A stretch of DNA of 64,000 nt, taken from positions 18,794 through 82,793 of the forward strand of contig JAVTVY010018921.1 in assembly GCA_036873755.1 (NCBI GenBank), written 5' to 3'. Shown piece by piece: positions 62,201-64,000 of this stretch. Source of the DNA: Hanleya hanleyi. Its lineage: Eukaryota; Mollusca; Polyplacophora; Lepidopleurida; Hanleyidae. The notes under the pieces were generated by a model. The model was not told where the DNA came from and did no database searches. It saw only the letters and a program-made list of their open reading frames with translations. How positions within the stretch are numbered: position 1 is the stretch's first letter; every line of letters begins with the position of its first letter. Both the position numbers and the translations under genes were made by a program.

Positions 62201-63664
62201 GAACGATAGGTGACACTCCACCACTACAGCTCACTGTAACATATATGATATAAAGCCTGATGAGCGATAGGTGACACTCCACCATAACCTCTCACTGTAA
62301 CATGTATCATATACAGCCTGATGAACGATAGGTGACACTCCACCACTACATCTCACTGTAACATGTATCATATACAGCCTGATGAACGATAGGTGACACT
62401 CCACCACTACATCACACTATAACATGTATCATATACAGCCTGATGAACGATAGGTGACACTCCACCACTACATCAGGTGACACTCCACCACTACATCTCA
62501 CTGTAACATGTATGCCACACAGCCTGATGAATGATAGGTGACACTCCATCACTACATTTCACTATAACATGTATCATATACAGCCTGATGAACGATAGGT
62601 GACACTCCACCACTACATCTCACTGTAACATGTATCATATACAGCCTGATGAACGATAGGTGACAATCCACCACTACATCTCACTGTAACATGTATCGTA
62701 TACAGCCTGATGAACGATAGGTGACACTCCAACACTACATCTCAATATAACATGTATCATGTACAGCCTGATGAGCGATAGGTGACACTCCACCATAACA
62801 TCTCACTGTAACATGTATCATATACAGCCTGATGAACGATAGGTGACACTCCACCACTACATCTCACTATAACATATATGATATAAAGCCTGATAAGCGA
62901 TAGGTGACACTCCACCATAACATCTCACTGTAACATGTATCATATACAGCCTGATGAACGATAGGTGACACTCCACCACTACATCTCACTGTAACATGTA
63001 TCATATACAGCCTGATGAACGATAGGTGACACTCCACCACTACATCACACTATAACATGTATCATATACAGCCTGATGAACGATAGGTGACACTCCACCA
63101 CTACATCTCACTATAACATGTATCATATACAGCCTGATGAACGATAGGTGACACTCCACCACTACATCTCACTATAACATGTATCATATACAGCCTGATG
63201 AACGATAGGTGACACTCCACCACTACATCACACTATAACATGTATCATATACAGCCTGATGAACGATAGCTGACACTCCACCACTACATCACACTATAAC
63301 ATCTATCATATACAGCCTGATGAACGATAGGTGACACTCCACCACTACATCACACTATAACATGTATCATATACCGCCTGATGAGCGATAGGTGACACTC
63401 CACCACTACATCACACTATAACATGTATCATATACAGCCTGATGAACGATAGGTGACACTCCACCACTACATCTCACTGTAACATGTATCATATACAGCC
63501 TGATGAACGATAGGTGACACTCCACCACTACATCTCACTGTAACATGTATCATATACAGCCTGATGAACGATAGGTGACACTCCACCACTACATCTCACG
63601 TAACATGTATCGTATACAGCCTGATGAACGATAGGTTACACTCCAACACTACATCTCACTATAA
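44291..63664. repeat. 19.4-kb satellite, 61-bp monomer, about 318 copies
   Basis: Consensus monomer cctgatgaacgataggtgac, then actccaccactacatctcac, then tataacatgtatcatataca, then g. The 61-bp period is shown by the one-base shift per 60-base row. Common variants are ctgtaac for ctataac, catcaca for catctca, gatataaag for catatacag, and gagcgat for gaacgat. Some monomers carry a 13-bp deletion (caccgtaacatg, at about 47631, 49573, 50107 and 51741). Exact offsets between diagnostic variants show higher-order copies: 2366, 1634, 1159, 3172/3233 and 976 bp. It is non-coding in every frame. Confidence 0.98.
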
Positions 63665-64000
63665 TTTATGAACTATCTCTGTTTGTGTGTTTGTATGTGT
63701 TCACCCGTACAGCCATAGTTTTGGTCGAACGGCCATGAAACTAATTCGTTGAAACAGTATTGGGTTCAATAAGGGAATCTTACACGCATTGAGGGTGGGG
63801 CGGTATTGTTTTTTGTAATTAGGTACCTGAAATTTCATCAAGATAGCTTTGAGGTTCGGGATAATGACAAATTTAAAGAAAATAAATACACCTAAAAAGT
63901 CAGGTATGGATCACTGTGAGAAAGGAACGTGAAACCTACATTTTGTATGTCTGTTTGTTTTTTATTTTGTGTTCCGGTACATAGTACAGAAACAGTTATG
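63665..64000. other. Flank of the satellite, no gene seen
   Basis: The array stops cleanly within a monomer (ctcactataa|tttatg). The following sequence is single-copy-looking, with 'gtacagccatagttttggtc' and an AT-rich end. Confidence 0.6.

Noticed and set aside
44291..63664. Hammerhead ribozyme: every satellite monomer contains CTGATGA
   Set aside because: The required GAAA after stem II and a pairable stem II are absent on the same strand, and the other strand has no CTGANGA core.
44291..63664. CRISPR array
   Set aside because: Repeats abut directly with no unique spacers, and the surrounding genes are eukaryotic.
44291..63664. Centromere assignment for the satellite
   Set aside because: 19 kb of satellite with no chromosomal or chromatin information cannot support this.

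Overview
The window reads as animal nuclear DNA, most likely from a marine mollusc. The genes have introns with GT-AG boundaries, and one is a large C2H2 zinc-finger gene. The repeats include tRNA-, 5S-rRNA- and tail-sharing SINEs that end in a conserved 'CGTGATATGACTGAAA...CACTCACTC' type tail, plus 'aagggagataac'-type sequence, both of which I associate with molluscan genomes. The phylum is an inference; species cannot be read from the sequence.

Layout. (1) 1-7.9 kb is a minisatellite field with a 52-bp unit in two diverged subfamilies, A and B. It is broken up by two near-identical 1262-bp tandem segments (3086-5609), by a ~1.85-kb large-scale duplication, and by a 937-bp TA-flanked inverted-repeat element. 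(2) 10.1-19.2 kb on the minus strand holds a multi-exon gene that I rebuilt from splice sites and intron phase. It has eight coding exons, 391 codons, a duplicated 186-bp exon, and a C-terminal run of seven 15-residue helical repeats. Its promoter and first exon are duplicated about 0.9 kb upstream, which gives a second possible start exon. Its introns carry tRNA-like elements, a LINE remnant, a TTAA-ended miniature element and an ACGCGT-rich inverted-repeat element. (3) 22.1-31.0 kb on the plus strand holds a three-exon C2H2 zinc-finger gene (1259 codons, 22 finger positions, three of them degenerate), followed by a decayed two-finger copy at 32.25 kb. (4) 24.5-26 kb and 35.4-37.0 kb hold the same 'aaattaaagatggccgcc' tandem repeat in opposite orientations. 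The second block adjoins a LINE endonuclease fragment. (5) 37.9-41.6 kb is a graveyard of mobile DNA: TTAA miniature elements, a decayed Ty3/gypsy pol on the minus strand, and a 232-bp near-palindrome. (6) 42.2-44.0 kb holds three further AT-rich tandem repeats. (7) 44.29-63.66 kb is one 19.4-kb satellite of about 318 units of 61 bp, with several generations of higher-order duplication visible as offsets of whole numbers of monomers.

The two supported genes are the zinc-finger gene (very likely real and intact) and the minus-strand repeat-protein gene (strong because eight exons keep frame, function unknown). There is no sign that they work together. About two thirds of the window is repetitive. 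The features most worth a second look are the unnamed minus-strand gene with its duplicated exon and promoter, the family of at least five TTAA-ended elements that each carry a CRE-type TGACGTCA core, and the duplication history written into the two large tandem arrays.
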